A stretch of DNA of 38,869 nucleotides from an uncultured Phycisphaerae bacterium (GTDB taxonomy: Bacteria > Planctomycetota > Phycisphaerae > Sedimentisphaerales > Anaerohalosphaeraceae). The stretch lies in NCBI GenBank assembly GCA_937949545.1, contig CALEDR010000031.1:1-38869 (forward strand), given 5' to 3'. Shown here piece after piece: positions 17,001 through 25,209 of this stretch. The notes under the pieces are model-generated. The model searched no databases. It was not told where the DNA came from and worked only from the letters and a program-made list of their open reading frames with translations. Numbering within the stretch: position 1 is the first letter of the stretch; each line of letters opens with the position of its first letter. Made by a program: the position numbers and the translations under genes.

Positions 17001-18630
17001 CATTCCGGCGGGCATTTCTCCGACAGCGTCGGCCTATACCGGCCCAATTCCGCTGACGGCCAGCGTCCCCGTCAAGGCGAGGATTCGAAGCAGCACCGGC
17101 CAGTGGAGTGTGCTCAATGAGGCGGTTTACGCGGTCGGGCCCGTGCGGCAGCGTTTGAGGGTTTCGGAACTGATGTACAATCCGCCGGATCCGAATCACG
17201 AATTCATCGAACTGGTTAATATCGGTCCGGAGACCATCAATCTGAATCTGGTTCGATGTACCAAGGGGATTGATTTTGTCTTTGGGCCCCAGACTCTGGC
17301 TCCCGGTGAGCGGATTGTGGCAGTGGCCAATCAGGCAGTTTTTCTCCAGAGGTATCCTTCCTTCAGCGGCCGGATTGCCGGCGAATATGCGGGCCGACTG
17401 GACAATGCCGGAGAGACGATTCGTCTGGAAGATGCCTTGGGGGCGGTGATTCAGGAGTTCACCTACAAGGACGGCTGGTATCCGATTACGGACGGACAGG
17501 GATTTTCTTTGACGGTCCGCAATCCCGCCGAGCCCGATTTGGGGGCGTGGAGCCGAAAGGACGGGTGGCGGGCCAGCGCGCTTGCCGGCGGCTCGCCGGG
17601 TACGGACGATTCAGGGTTGGTGCCGGATCCGGGTGCGATTGTAATCAATGAACTGCTGGCCCATTCTCACGGCGGACAGCCGGACTGGATTGAATTGTAC
17701 AATACAACGTCTCAGCCGATTGCCATCGGCGGCTGGTTCCTCAGCGACAGCACGGGGGACGAAAGCCGCATCAAAAAATATGAGATTCCTGCCGGGACAA
17801 CGGTGCCAGCCGGCGGCTGTCTGGTGTTCTATGAGGATCTGCATTTTGGGAATCCGTCCGCTCCGGGTGTGCATCAGCCGTTTGCCCTCAGCAAAGGCGG
17901 AGAAACCGTCTATTTGCGAAGCGGTCTGAACGGGGAAATCGGGGGCTATGAGGCGGCGCAGAGTTTCGGGGCTTCTGCCACGGGAGTTTCTTTCGGATGC
18001 TATCAGAAAAGTGCCCTGGACGGAGGGACTGCTTTTACCGCAATGAGCCGTCCCACTCCCGGAGCGGCCAATGCGTATCCGCTGGTGGGGCCTGTTGTGA
18101 TTACAGAGATTCAGTACCATCCGTCCGCCGTCAATACGGGCGGCGAGTATCTGGAGCTTCGCAACATTCGTTCGGAACCGATTGTACTGCAGGACGAGGT
18201 TTCGACGGAAACGGCCCCCGGTGTTTTCATTCGGGAGACAGTTTCGTGGCGGTTTGATAAAGGAATTGATTTTGTATTTCCGGCGGGCACAACGATTCCC
18301 GCCGGCGGGATCCTGATTGTAGCGGAAAATCCGACGGCTTTTACGGCGTATTACGGTACGATGCCTTCGGGTGTGCAGGTTTTAGGGCCGTTTGCAGGCG
18401 GAACCAAATTGGATAACGGCGGAGAGACGATTCGGCTGGTTCGGCCGGGGGACCGGGAATACGGCAAAGAACGATTCTGGATCGGCGCGGAACAGATTTC
18501 CTATGATGATGCCTCGCCGTGGCCGACCAGTGCGGACGGCGGCGGCCATTCCCTGCACCGGATTTATCCAGCCCAATATGGGGATGACGTTATCAACTGG
18601 CAGGCCGGTTTGCCCGCTCCCGGCAATTAA
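14050..18630 (+). CDS. Secreted CotH/lamin-tail-domain protein with dockerin-like module
   Basis: This 1526-residue modular protein has a signal peptide (residues 1-18), then a dockerin-like module ('DLNQDWRVDLADLAILGEQW' and a degenerate second half) at about 22-78. A lamin-tail domain begins near 84 ('LLINEFMASNN'). A chitobiase-type C-terminal-like beta domain lies at about 240-325, and a CotH-kinase-like region at about 328-720 with 'GVYRGYYNPTARGDKEFY' and 'NWDVHRQRTPDGKFTFSIWD'. A second chitobiase-like module is near 757 and a jelly-roll-like region at about 800-960. Three more lamin-tail domains start near 1034, 1196 and 1349. CotH proteins in spores are atypical protein kinases; activity here is unproven. 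AAGGAG precedes the ATG. It is the last gene of the operon, which implies that it is exported by or displayed with the upstream envelope proteins. Confidence 0.85.
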   Translation: MRRFLLWAAVSLSAAAGGSYPVGDLNQDWRVDLADLAILGEQWLSNVSCAGLFCADLDSLSGVTLSDFQQFAMSWLTDWSHPPLLINEFMASNNSASGISDPQGHFDDWIEIYNAGEVPIDLAGMYLTDNLNNPTAWRFPYGRPSETTIAPKGFLVVWADGHIQDSPGLHASFSLSAASEQIGLFNTDGVKPIDTVVFGSQTTNISYGRWPDGGPEQRFFAVPTPGAANSSAYAGLTAEVQFSHQRGFYDAPFSLILSSETPGATIYYTANGSAPIENEAPTAAAVRYTGPILVSSTRCIRAAAVKTGWKPSPVGTHTYLFGASAAVRSMPVIFLVGDPQKSLYEPDGVMAIVGGTYNNGVWQSSGPGSYNNPLQRGRSYERPVSFEYLNRNTGAAFQQDCGIRVHGSDYTRPRYTRGEDWITCWVNWWPGWNTNKFSFNLWFRNMYGAGRLEYPLFPFLGVDSFESIVLRAGHNDACTPFVKDEWARRLFRDMGHAQVTGLFANLYINGVYRGYYNPTARGDKEFYQEWYKTQDDFDVITQSGVRDGDNAAWSSLLWYANNRSLSNMAEYEYVASRLDLPSFIDMLILQNYIGNFDWPGNNWDVHRQRTPDGKFTFSIWDAEGLAETWVFGNNGENLQKNSFEDFPSWTSPTGLNNLSWCPISQLYRALRNNPEFRQMFADRVHRHFRNGGVLTQANLLAKWWEVFNEVSAVLPETSAFPVRYVPDVFIPRREPYVLAAFANNNLFSTSFGYPIFHINGAYQHGGYVSSGSILTMTQSAPSGTLYYTLDGTDPRLPSSTQLVAQGLVVPDGAPKKVLVPAGDIGTAWRGGSEPFNDAGWTGGTGGVGYERQTGYESMIGIDVGAAMYNKNATCYVRIPFTVDGVALPHYTTLTLRVRYDDGFVAFLNGTEVKRVNAPASLSWNSAATASREASAAWDSFDISAYKSALRAGTNILAIHGLNANPTSSDFLISAELEAPSIYTTIPAGISPTASAYTGPIPLTASVPVKARIRSSTGQWSVLNEAVYAVGPVRQRLRVSELMYNPPDPNHEFIELVNIGPETINLNLVRCTKGIDFVFGPQTLAPGERIVAVANQAVFLQRYPSFSGRIAGEYAGRLDNAGETIRLEDALGAVIQEFTYKDGWYPITDGQGFSLTVRNPAEPDLGAWSRKDGWRASALAGGSPGTDDSGLVPDPGAIVINELLAHSHGGQPDWIELYNTTSQPIAIGGWFLSDSTGDESRIKKYEIPAGTTVPAGGCLVFYEDLHFGNPSAPGVHQPFALSKGGETVYLRSGLNGEIGGYEAAQSFGASATGVSFGCYQKSALDGGTAFTAMSRPTPGAANAYPLVGPVVITEIQYHPSAVNTGGEYLELRNIRSEPIVLQDEVSTETAPGVFIRETVSWRFDKGIDFVFPAGTTIPAGGILIVAENPTAFTAYYGTMPSGVQVLGPFAGGTKLDNGGETIRLVRPGDREYGKERFWIGAEQISYDDASPWPTSADGGGHSLHRIYPAQYGDDVINWQAGLPAPGN

Positions 18631-18636
18631 GCTGCT

Positions 18637-21600
18637 TCAGAAGCCGGGAGTCGGAGCGGCAGCTGTCCAGTTTGTCGGGTCATCTCCGGAGCGGGCCGGA
18701 TTAAACGGATAGAGCCGAGTCAGCGACGCACCCTGACCGTCCGCGGCAGCCGGCCACGGATGGTAATCGTTGTAGTACACCTGATCGATGACAATCCAGG
18801 AAATCGCCGACGGGTCACCCGGAATATCGGATGCCTGCGGTTTTTCGAGGGCCAGGCGTTCGCCTCCGTTGGACAGATTGCCGGTCCATGGGCCGAAGAC
18901 ATTGATGCCGGCTGTCAGCGAAGATCCGTAATAGGCATTGAAGGCATCCAGGCGGCCGGGTTCGAAGAGCGGGTCAAAGGGGACAATGACGATTCTGGCT
19001 CCGGGTGCCATGGACAGACCGGACGGGAATGCAAACGACACGGCATTGTCCAGCCGCCAATTGCCGGAGCCGTCGGTACTGGTCAGAGCGATCGTGCGGC
19101 TGGTTGGGTTAAACAGTTCGATGTATTCTTCGGCGCCGATGGTATTCGGCGGATTGTACATCAGCTCCGAAATGACAATGTCCGCCGGGGGATAGGCATT
19201 CGGGAGCCCCCGTGTGCCGGTCATTCGGAACCAGTAGGCGGCGCCGTCCGGATACCGTCCCATCGAGATGCCGTTTTCCTGCCCTCTGAAACGGATGCAG
19301 TCCACGACCCGGTCAACTCCGGGAATGCCGGGCAGATAGGACAGGAAGATTCGTTCACCGGCTTTGTCCAGGCCGAAGCCGCTGGTGAGCGGATTGTGGA
19401 AGCCGGAGATTTCATCAAAACTGACAAAGCCGGATGCCGGCACGGTCAGAGACGGAATTGTCCATTTTTTCAGGTTGGTGATGTCGTCGCTCAGGTACCA
19501 GTTTCCGTCCAGTACAATGGGAGATGCGGTGGGATTGTACAATTCAATCCAGTCGTTGCTGTCATAGCCCGGATACAGCGGGTCGCTGAAATCGGTATGG
19601 GCCATAAACTCGTTGATGAGCAGCGAGGAAGACGGAGTCGGGTCTGCTGCGCCGGGCGAGCCGCCGATGTAAGTGCTCTGACGCCAGCTGGTGCCGTAGT
19701 TGAGGATTCCGGCCTGCTGGTCTTCCATGGTCCACCAGCCGACCGGCACAAGGGAATGACCGCCGCCGTCTGCGGCCTGGGGCCAGCCGAATCCGTCATT
19801 GTAGGTGAAGGAAACAATCGTCCCATTCCAGGTATCGGAGATGTCGATGGTTTCGCCGTCATTATTCAGTTTTCCGGAATATTGTCCGGCTATTTTTGAA
19901 GACAGACCGGGGTACCGCAGGCTGAAGGCCGTCTGGTTGCGGACAATCAGAACGAAGTCGCCGGGGGCCAGGGTGGTGACGGAAGAGCCGGCAAAGGAGA
20001 AGGTGATTCCATTGCTGATGGAAACGGTGCTTAAATCCAGTGTTTTTCCGGTGCTGGTGTTGGTCAGTTCGATAAATTCAAACTCTTCTTTGTCGTAGCG
20101 GCCGAGGGGGTCCGGAGCGGGGTGGTACATCAGTTCGCTGACTCGAAGATAATTCAGCAAATCGGCTCCGATGGGTTCTCCGGCTGTAAATTCAATCGGC
20201 TCGGACCAGTGGCTCCAGCGTCCTGTATTGTCTTTCATCCGGCAGCGGACTCGGTAGGTGCGGCCTGTCCGCACAACCGAACCCGGGATTTGAATAGTTC
20301 GATTGGCCGGGTCGGTGATTTCATCACTCATCCAGGTCGGCTGGATTTCGTATTTATTCGACTCGGAAGCCAGACCGGTTTTAACCGGTTCTGTGGTTTG
20401 GGCGATGAGGGCGACATCGACGGAGAAATCACTGCTGGTGGTGGACACCTGCAGGCCGTGGACGGCGATTACATTTTCGCCGGTGAGCAGATACGGATAC
20501 GGCCCGGTCAATACAACTTCTTCATAGGCAGTCGCATCATCCGCTTCGTGATTGGAGCTGCCGGTCAGACTGTTGTAGTACTTGTCGCCGGCAGTGCAGT
20601 ACAGGCGGGCGACTTCGACGCCGTTAATCCAGATGATGCACCCGTCGTCAATCCGGACGCGAAGCTTGAGCGACTGGATTAAGTTTTTGTTGGGCACTTC
20701 AAATTTCTTGCGCAGATAGACCGTGTAGTAGTTGCGGTTCATATCGGTCAGGGTGGTATTGAGATCGCGGTCTCCGTAACCGATGGCCGTCTGCCCGGTG
20801 AGCCACTCTTCATCGTTGAATGACAGCTGTCTCCATTCGCCGAATACGCTGGAAGGTTCCCGTGTGCCTTTGAAATAGCGCCACTGGCTTTCCTGGGGAA
20901 CGAGTGTCAGTTCCGTGGCGGCGGCGGGAACCGTGAAATTGAGTTGATGTTCCGCAATCCGCCACTGGATGGCTCCAAAGGTATTGCTGCCCTGCGGGTC
21001 ATTGAAAGGACTGGTCTGGAACCGCAGGTCGTTGAGCGGATAGCCGGCGGTCCCGATGTAGGAGATAGTCGGGGTATAGGGAATCGATGTGGAATCGCCT
21101 TCGGCTCCGGCCAGAGCCTCCAGATTGGCCGCTGTTCCCGGCCACGGCGGGTCTCCGAACCAGGGGTCGCCAGTCCAGCTGCCGCCTTGCCAGGCAAATT
21201 TTTTCAAATCAGTCACGATATTGCTTAGGGGGCCGTCGTCCCGGGCACCTTCCGGAAGAGGATTGAGCCGCCACCGGTCGCGGTCTGCCGGAACCAGCTG
21301 GGAGATATGATAGGCCAGTTCGTCAATCATTCCGTTGATGATTTCCGGCTTCCAGTGCAAATCAAGAAACTCGCGGATGTAGTTGCGGTAGGCCTGCCGG
21401 AGCGGGGCTTTTCCGGGCTGAATCGTCCGCTGAACGGGCTGACCTTCCGTAACGTAGTATTGGTCGAACACGGCGGCTTTGCCGTGGTCAACGCCCTGAT
21501 TGAAGAACGGACCCCAGGTGTCATCGACATCATAGGGCAGAATCCACAGACGGCCCCAGTACTGATTTTCCGGTTTGTAGTCCGGATAGAAATACCAGGC

Positions 21601-24600
21601 GGCGTTCTTCAGACAGTGGAAACAGTTGGGGCCGGAGAAGATGTCATAATGCCGAACGGCCTCCACAACGGTATGATAGCGAATCCACATATCCACATCC
21701 AGCCAGGCCTGAACTTGCTGGGCGGTGGCCTCGGCGTTCAGGTTCCAGCGGATGTTTTCATAATCGGAAGCGTCATCAACGGCATCGGGGCCCTGGTACC
21801 GCTGTTGCCGCCAGCCTTCATAGATTTTGTCCGAGAGTTTGTAAAGGTTTCCTTTGGGCATGCCGTGATTTTTGAGGAAGGCGTTGTCGTAATCCTCCCA
21901 GGCCAGATAGAGGCCCCAGAAATCGCCTTCGTATTGCCCGTTGAGTGTGTTGGGGGTTTCGTCTGGTCCGTCAATCACGCGGAAGTGGAACCACCAGCCC
22001 ATCGGGGCGGGCACGCCGATCTGATTCCAGAGCATCATGTCGAGCATTTCATTGATGGCGTAGCGGCCCTGGAGGCGGTTGCCGAACATCTTGGCGGTGA
22101 CCAGATGCTGCCAGCGGTTGGGGAATTTGTTGCCGTACAGGTCGCGGGCCTGGAAGTAGTTGCCGCGGTTGAACCGGAACTTCATCGAACGTTTGCCGCC
22201 TTGTCCATAGTTGTAGCGTCCGTTTCCGCCCCGCAGCCGATAGCCGATGTTGTCATAGACCTCGCCGTCATACACGAAAGTGCCGGCCCAGTTATAGACC
22301 TTGCCGGCTTCCTGATTGTTGTAGTTGGTGGTGCCCTGATCGATTCGGTCGGCGCTGTTGTAGCCGTGGCTCTGGAAGAAGTCCTCCGCCCGGGTGATCA
22401 GATGATACACCGGAACAGAGGTGAGAATTTCAGAGCTGTACACATAGCCAGGTCCGGAGGGCTGTACGGTATCTTTGCTGGCTGCGTAGGGCGGCACGCC
22501 GTTGTACACAAAACAGGCAAAGTTCAGCGAGCCGTCATCGGCGTAGGGGACTCGTACCGAGCGGCCGGTGTTGTCAGCGGCCTCGATGCGGTAGCGCACG
22601 AGGGTTCTGTTGATTTGGGCCGGCAGGACGGCCGTATAGATGGAATCTCCCGCGACGGCGTCTCCGCCGGTTCCGTCGTCCCGCATCGGATAGCTCTGCC
22701 AGTTGGCCGGGCTTTCAAACGCCGGATTTTGGGGCTGAATCTGATGCGGATTGGCCAGCAGCGAGGCGATGGGAATCGGCAGATAGGCGGGGATGTACTG
22801 TCCCGGCAGGACGATTTGGACTTTCAGATTGACGGAAGCCACACCCTCTGGATCGGTGATTTTGGCTGTAATGACAATCGGTTCCGTCGATTTGGGCTGC
22901 TTGGGGGTGTGCCGAATCTGACGGATTTGCGGCGGAGCGTTGTTGGTCAGGACACTGTTGATGCGGCCCGGTGTCGGCGGACCGAAGGCCAGTTCCGGGC
23001 GTGACGCATTCGGCTGATAGCCGGAGCTGCGCCAGCTGCCTCCTAAATCGTTGTCCAGATAGGGATTCAGAAGCTCCATCGAGGCCCCTTCGCCGCAGGC
23101 GGCGATCGGCCAGGGAAAGCCGCTGCCGTAGGTGACTTCATCGATTTTCTGCCCCAGGGCGTTTCGCAGGACGATTCGCTCGCCTTCGTTGCTGAGTTTG
23201 CCCTGCCAGGGACCGAGAGCGGAGACCCCGAACTTCTGAAAAACGGCGGCCGGATTGCCGGCAACCACCGCAAAGGAGCCCGGTGCCAGCACGAAGGGCT
23301 CTGTGAAACGGTATTCGACAGCATCTTCAAAATGCCAACCGTTTAAATCGACCGGCTGGGCACCGGCATTGTACAGCTCGATAAATTCGACCGGTTCTTT
23401 GTTGGAATCCGGATGGAAATGGATCTCGTTGATGACAATCAGGGGGTTGCCGCTGTTTTGCCAGCCGGCGGCGAGGGCGGAGAAGTCCTGCAAATCGACC
23501 CGATGACTGTTGTCAAAGTCGGCACAGTCATAGCCGCGGCAGTCGGTTGTCTGGAGCCATTGCTGAGCAAAGAGGAACAGGTCGTTTAAATTGACCACAC
23601 AGTTTCCGTCCAGGTCTCCCGGCAGACAGGCAGGAATGACATCACTGGTGGAGAACATCCAGAGCTCTCCCGTAACGGGCGGTCCGGAGGCGGCGAGTTC
23701 ATCGACCCGCCAGAAATAATCGATTCCCGCCGTCAGCGGGCCCACCCAGTACGTGGTTTGCGGGTAATTGTCCATAAGCATCTGAAGGTTGGATGGGGAA
23801 GTACCCAGCCAAATCCGATGTCCGACGGCCTCATAGCCGGCCTGCCATTGCAGCATCACACCGGCTGGGGAGACGCCGATGGCACCGGACGAAGGACTGG
23901 GATTATTGGCCTTGGGATTGACGGCGCGGAAACGCCAGACCGGGCCGCTGAAGATGTATCCGGAGGAGGTGACTTCTTCAATACGCCAGTAATAGATCTG
24001 GTCCCGTTCGAGCGGAGCGGTGGGGGTGAATGTCCTGTCTGAAGAGGGCTTTGTAGTCTGATAGACCCCGGTGGTAGTCGTTGTGGCTGTTAAAACGGTT
24101 CGGTAGTCTGTTCCCAGATAGACCCGGTGATACAGAATGGCCGGGTTGGGGTCAGCGTTCCATGTCAGCGTCGGCAGGATACCGGCGTTTTGACCGTCGG
24201 CCGGACTCGGATTGGATGGAACGGCGTAGGTGCTGATGGGGGAGTTCGGACCCGCCTGATAACTGGCCAGGGCCATCGAGGCATCAAAGGGGATATTGTA
24301 GATGCGGAATTCATCGACGGACCCGTTCAAAAGGGGGTCCCACGTGTAGCAGGATTTCCCAATAAAGGCAAAGGCCGTCCGCACATCGGTCAGTAAATGC
24401 GTGATATTGCTTGCTGTAGCGGCCAGATAGCCGTTTCGGTAAATACGCATCTGACGATTGATTCCGTCATACACGCAGGCGATGTGGGTTTTTACACCGG
24501 AGGAGACAATCGAGGCGTTTACAGATTCCTCCCCCGTCTGATAGCCGGGAAAACCGGTTGTAGAAATGCAGAATCGGGAGCCCCCTCCGCCGGCCGAGGG

Positions 24601-24936
24601 GCTGTAAAAAAGATAATAACCGCCCTGATCGGCGTATGTGTCTCCAAAGTCGAAAAGCCGATTCCAGCCCGAAGAGACATTCAGGGTAAACCAGGCCTCG
24701 ATGGTAATGCTGTGGTACTTATTGATGCCGATGGCGGCGGGGGGGAGCTCGAGCCATGCATTAGAGCCGTCCAGGACAAGCTCACCGCCGGATATGGCAG
24801 CCGTTCCTTTCCGTATGCCGTGAGCAGAGCCGACCAAATCATCGGCATGGTTGTTGAAGGAGTAGCGGTGAACCATCTCAGCGGCGGCGCAGATGGAAAT
24901 CGACAATACCAGAAAGACAAGAAAAAATCGTTTCAC
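18637..24936 (-). CDS. Giant secreted LamG/CotH/lamin-tail protein with dockerin-like module
   Basis: The 2099-residue protein has a signal peptide (residues 1-19). A LamG/concanavalin-like domain follows (about 20-225), then two fibronectin-like modules (about 235-430). A dockerin-like pair with 'DLDGNCVVNLNDLFLFAQQW' and 'DFDNSHRVDLQDFSALAAGW' lies at about 436-495. A lamin-tail domain starts near 499, a CotH-like region covers about 837-1170 ('LWILPYDVDDTWGPFF'), and a beta-rich region leads to three more lamin-tail domains starting near 1597, 1772 and 1919. The start is GTG at 24936, with GGAGG four bases upstream. It shares its module set with the convergent CotH gene, whose stop lies 6 bases away, but has gained LamG and fibronectin-like parts. 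Substrate and partners are unknown. Confidence 0.85.
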   Translation of the reverse strand: MKRFFLVFLVLSISICAAAEMVHRYSFNNHADDLVGSAHGIRKGTAAISGGELVLDGSNAWLELPPAAIGINKYHSITIEAWFTLNVSSGWNRLFDFGDTYADQGGYYLFYSPSAGGGGSRFCISTTGFPGYQTGEESVNASIVSSGVKTHIACVYDGINRQMRIYRNGYLAATASNITHLLTDVRTAFAFIGKSCYTWDPLLNGSVDEFRIYNIPFDASMALASYQAGPNSPISTYAVPSNPSPADGQNAGILPTLTWNADPNPAILYHRVYLGTDYRTVLTATTTTTGVYQTTKPSSDRTFTPTAPLERDQIYYWRIEEVTSSGYIFSGPVWRFRAVNPKANNPSPSSGAIGVSPAGVMLQWQAGYEAVGHRIWLGTSPSNLQMLMDNYPQTTYWVGPLTAGIDYFWRVDELAASGPPVTGELWMFSTSDVIPACLPGDLDGNCVVNLNDLFLFAQQWLQTTDCRGYDCADFDNSHRVDLQDFSALAAGWQNSGNPLIVINEIHFHPDSNKEPVEFIELYNAGAQPVDLNGWHFEDAVEYRFTEPFVLAPGSFAVVAGNPAAVFQKFGVSALGPWQGKLSNEGERIVLRNALGQKIDEVTYGSGFPWPIAACGEGASMELLNPYLDNDLGGSWRSSGYQPNASRPELAFGPPTPGRINSVLTNNAPPQIRQIRHTPKQPKSTEPIVITAKITDPEGVASVNLKVQIVLPGQYIPAYLPIPIASLLANPHQIQPQNPAFESPANWQSYPMRDDGTGGDAVAGDSIYTAVLPAQINRTLVRYRIEAADNTGRSVRVPYADDGSLNFACFVYNGVPPYAASKDTVQPSGPGYVYSSEILTSVPVYHLITRAEDFFQSHGYNSADRIDQGTTNYNNQEAGKVYNWAGTFVYDGEVYDNIGYRLRGGNGRYNYGQGGKRSMKFRFNRGNYFQARDLYGNKFPNRWQHLVTAKMFGNRLQGRYAINEMLDMMLWNQIGVPAPMGWWFHFRVIDGPDETPNTLNGQYEGDFWGLYLAWEDYDNAFLKNHGMPKGNLYKLSDKIYEGWRQQRYQGPDAVDDASDYENIRWNLNAEATAQQVQAWLDVDMWIRYHTVVEAVRHYDIFSGPNCFHCLKNAAWYFYPDYKPENQYWGRLWILPYDVDDTWGPFFNQGVDHGKAAVFDQYYVTEGQPVQRTIQPGKAPLRQAYRNYIREFLDLHWKPEIINGMIDELAYHISQLVPADRDRWRLNPLPEGARDDGPLSNIVTDLKKFAWQGGSWTGDPWFGDPPWPGTAANLEALAGAEGDSTSIPYTPTISYIGTAGYPLNDLRFQTSPFNDPQGSNTFGAIQWRIAEHQLNFTVPAAATELTLVPQESQWRYFKGTREPSSVFGEWRQLSFNDEEWLTGQTAIGYGDRDLNTTLTDMNRNYYTVYLRKKFEVPNKNLIQSLKLRVRIDDGCIIWINGVEVARLYCTAGDKYYNSLTGSSNHEADDATAYEEVVLTGPYPYLLTGENVIAVHGLQVSTTSSDFSVDVALIAQTTEPVKTGLASESNKYEIQPTWMSDEITDPANRTIQIPGSVVRTGRTYRVRCRMKDNTGRWSHWSEPIEFTAGEPIGADLLNYLRVSELMYHPAPDPLGRYDKEEFEFIELTNTSTGKTLDLSTVSISNGITFSFAGSSVTTLAPGDFVLIVRNQTAFSLRYPGLSSKIAGQYSGKLNNDGETIDISDTWNGTIVSFTYNDGFGWPQAADGGGHSLVPVGWWTMEDQQAGILNYGTSWRQSTYIGGSPGAADPTPSSSLLINEFMAHTDFSDPLYPGYDSNDWIELYNPTASPIVLDGNWYLSDDITNLKKWTIPSLTVPASGFVSFDEISGFHNPLTSGFGLDKAGERIFLSYLPGIPGVDRVVDCIRFRGQENGISMGRYPDGAAYWFRMTGTRGLPNAYPPADIVISELMYNPPNTIGAEEYIELFNPTSRTIALTSTDGSGNWRLDNAVSFAFPSGLSMAPGARIVIVPFDPLFEPGRLDAFNAYYGSSLTAGINVFGPWTGNLSNGGERLALEKPQASDIPGDPSAISWIVIDQVYYNDYHPWPAAADGQGASLTRLYPFNPARSGDDPTNWTAAAPTPGF

Positions 24937-25209
24937 AAGACCTCCGGTTTTAAAATATTCCCTTTCGGTTCCTATGCAAGATGTTCATCGGAAGAACAGC
25001 AATCCAAGTTTACGACAATACGAATCCCCATTAGCGATTGGTTAACTCTTGTGTAGGTCCTATAAATTATATCTTTTTTTGACGGGCAGAAAAAGAAAAA
25101 ATTGTTTTTTGTCTTTTTAATTGTTTTCTGTCTAAAACTGGCTTTTCAGAACCCTTTGATTACAATGAGGGCATTCTGAATTGGCTGCGGGGTTTCGGGA
25201 AAGGAAAGG
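24937..25209. promoter_or_regulatory. Divergent intergenic region with candidate promoters
   Basis: This A/T-rich gap separates divergently transcribed genes. On the - strand, TATAAT (complement of 25066-25071) could be the -10 of the 2099-residue protein gene, with no convincing -35. On the + strand, TACAAT (25161-25166) with a poor CTGGCT 17 bases upstream could serve the GH2 gene. Both are weak assignments. Confidence 0.35.

Noticed and set aside
18600-18660. Terminator between the convergent CotH genes
   Set aside because: The 6-base gap and flanking coding ends do not contain a convincing stem followed by a T-tract.
21307-23004. Long + strand open frame of 565 codons inside the 2099-residue protein gene
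   Set aside because: It is a shadow of the - strand gene, has no ribosome-binding site or family motif, and its Val/Gly/Ile-rich composition mirrors codon bias of the opposite strand.
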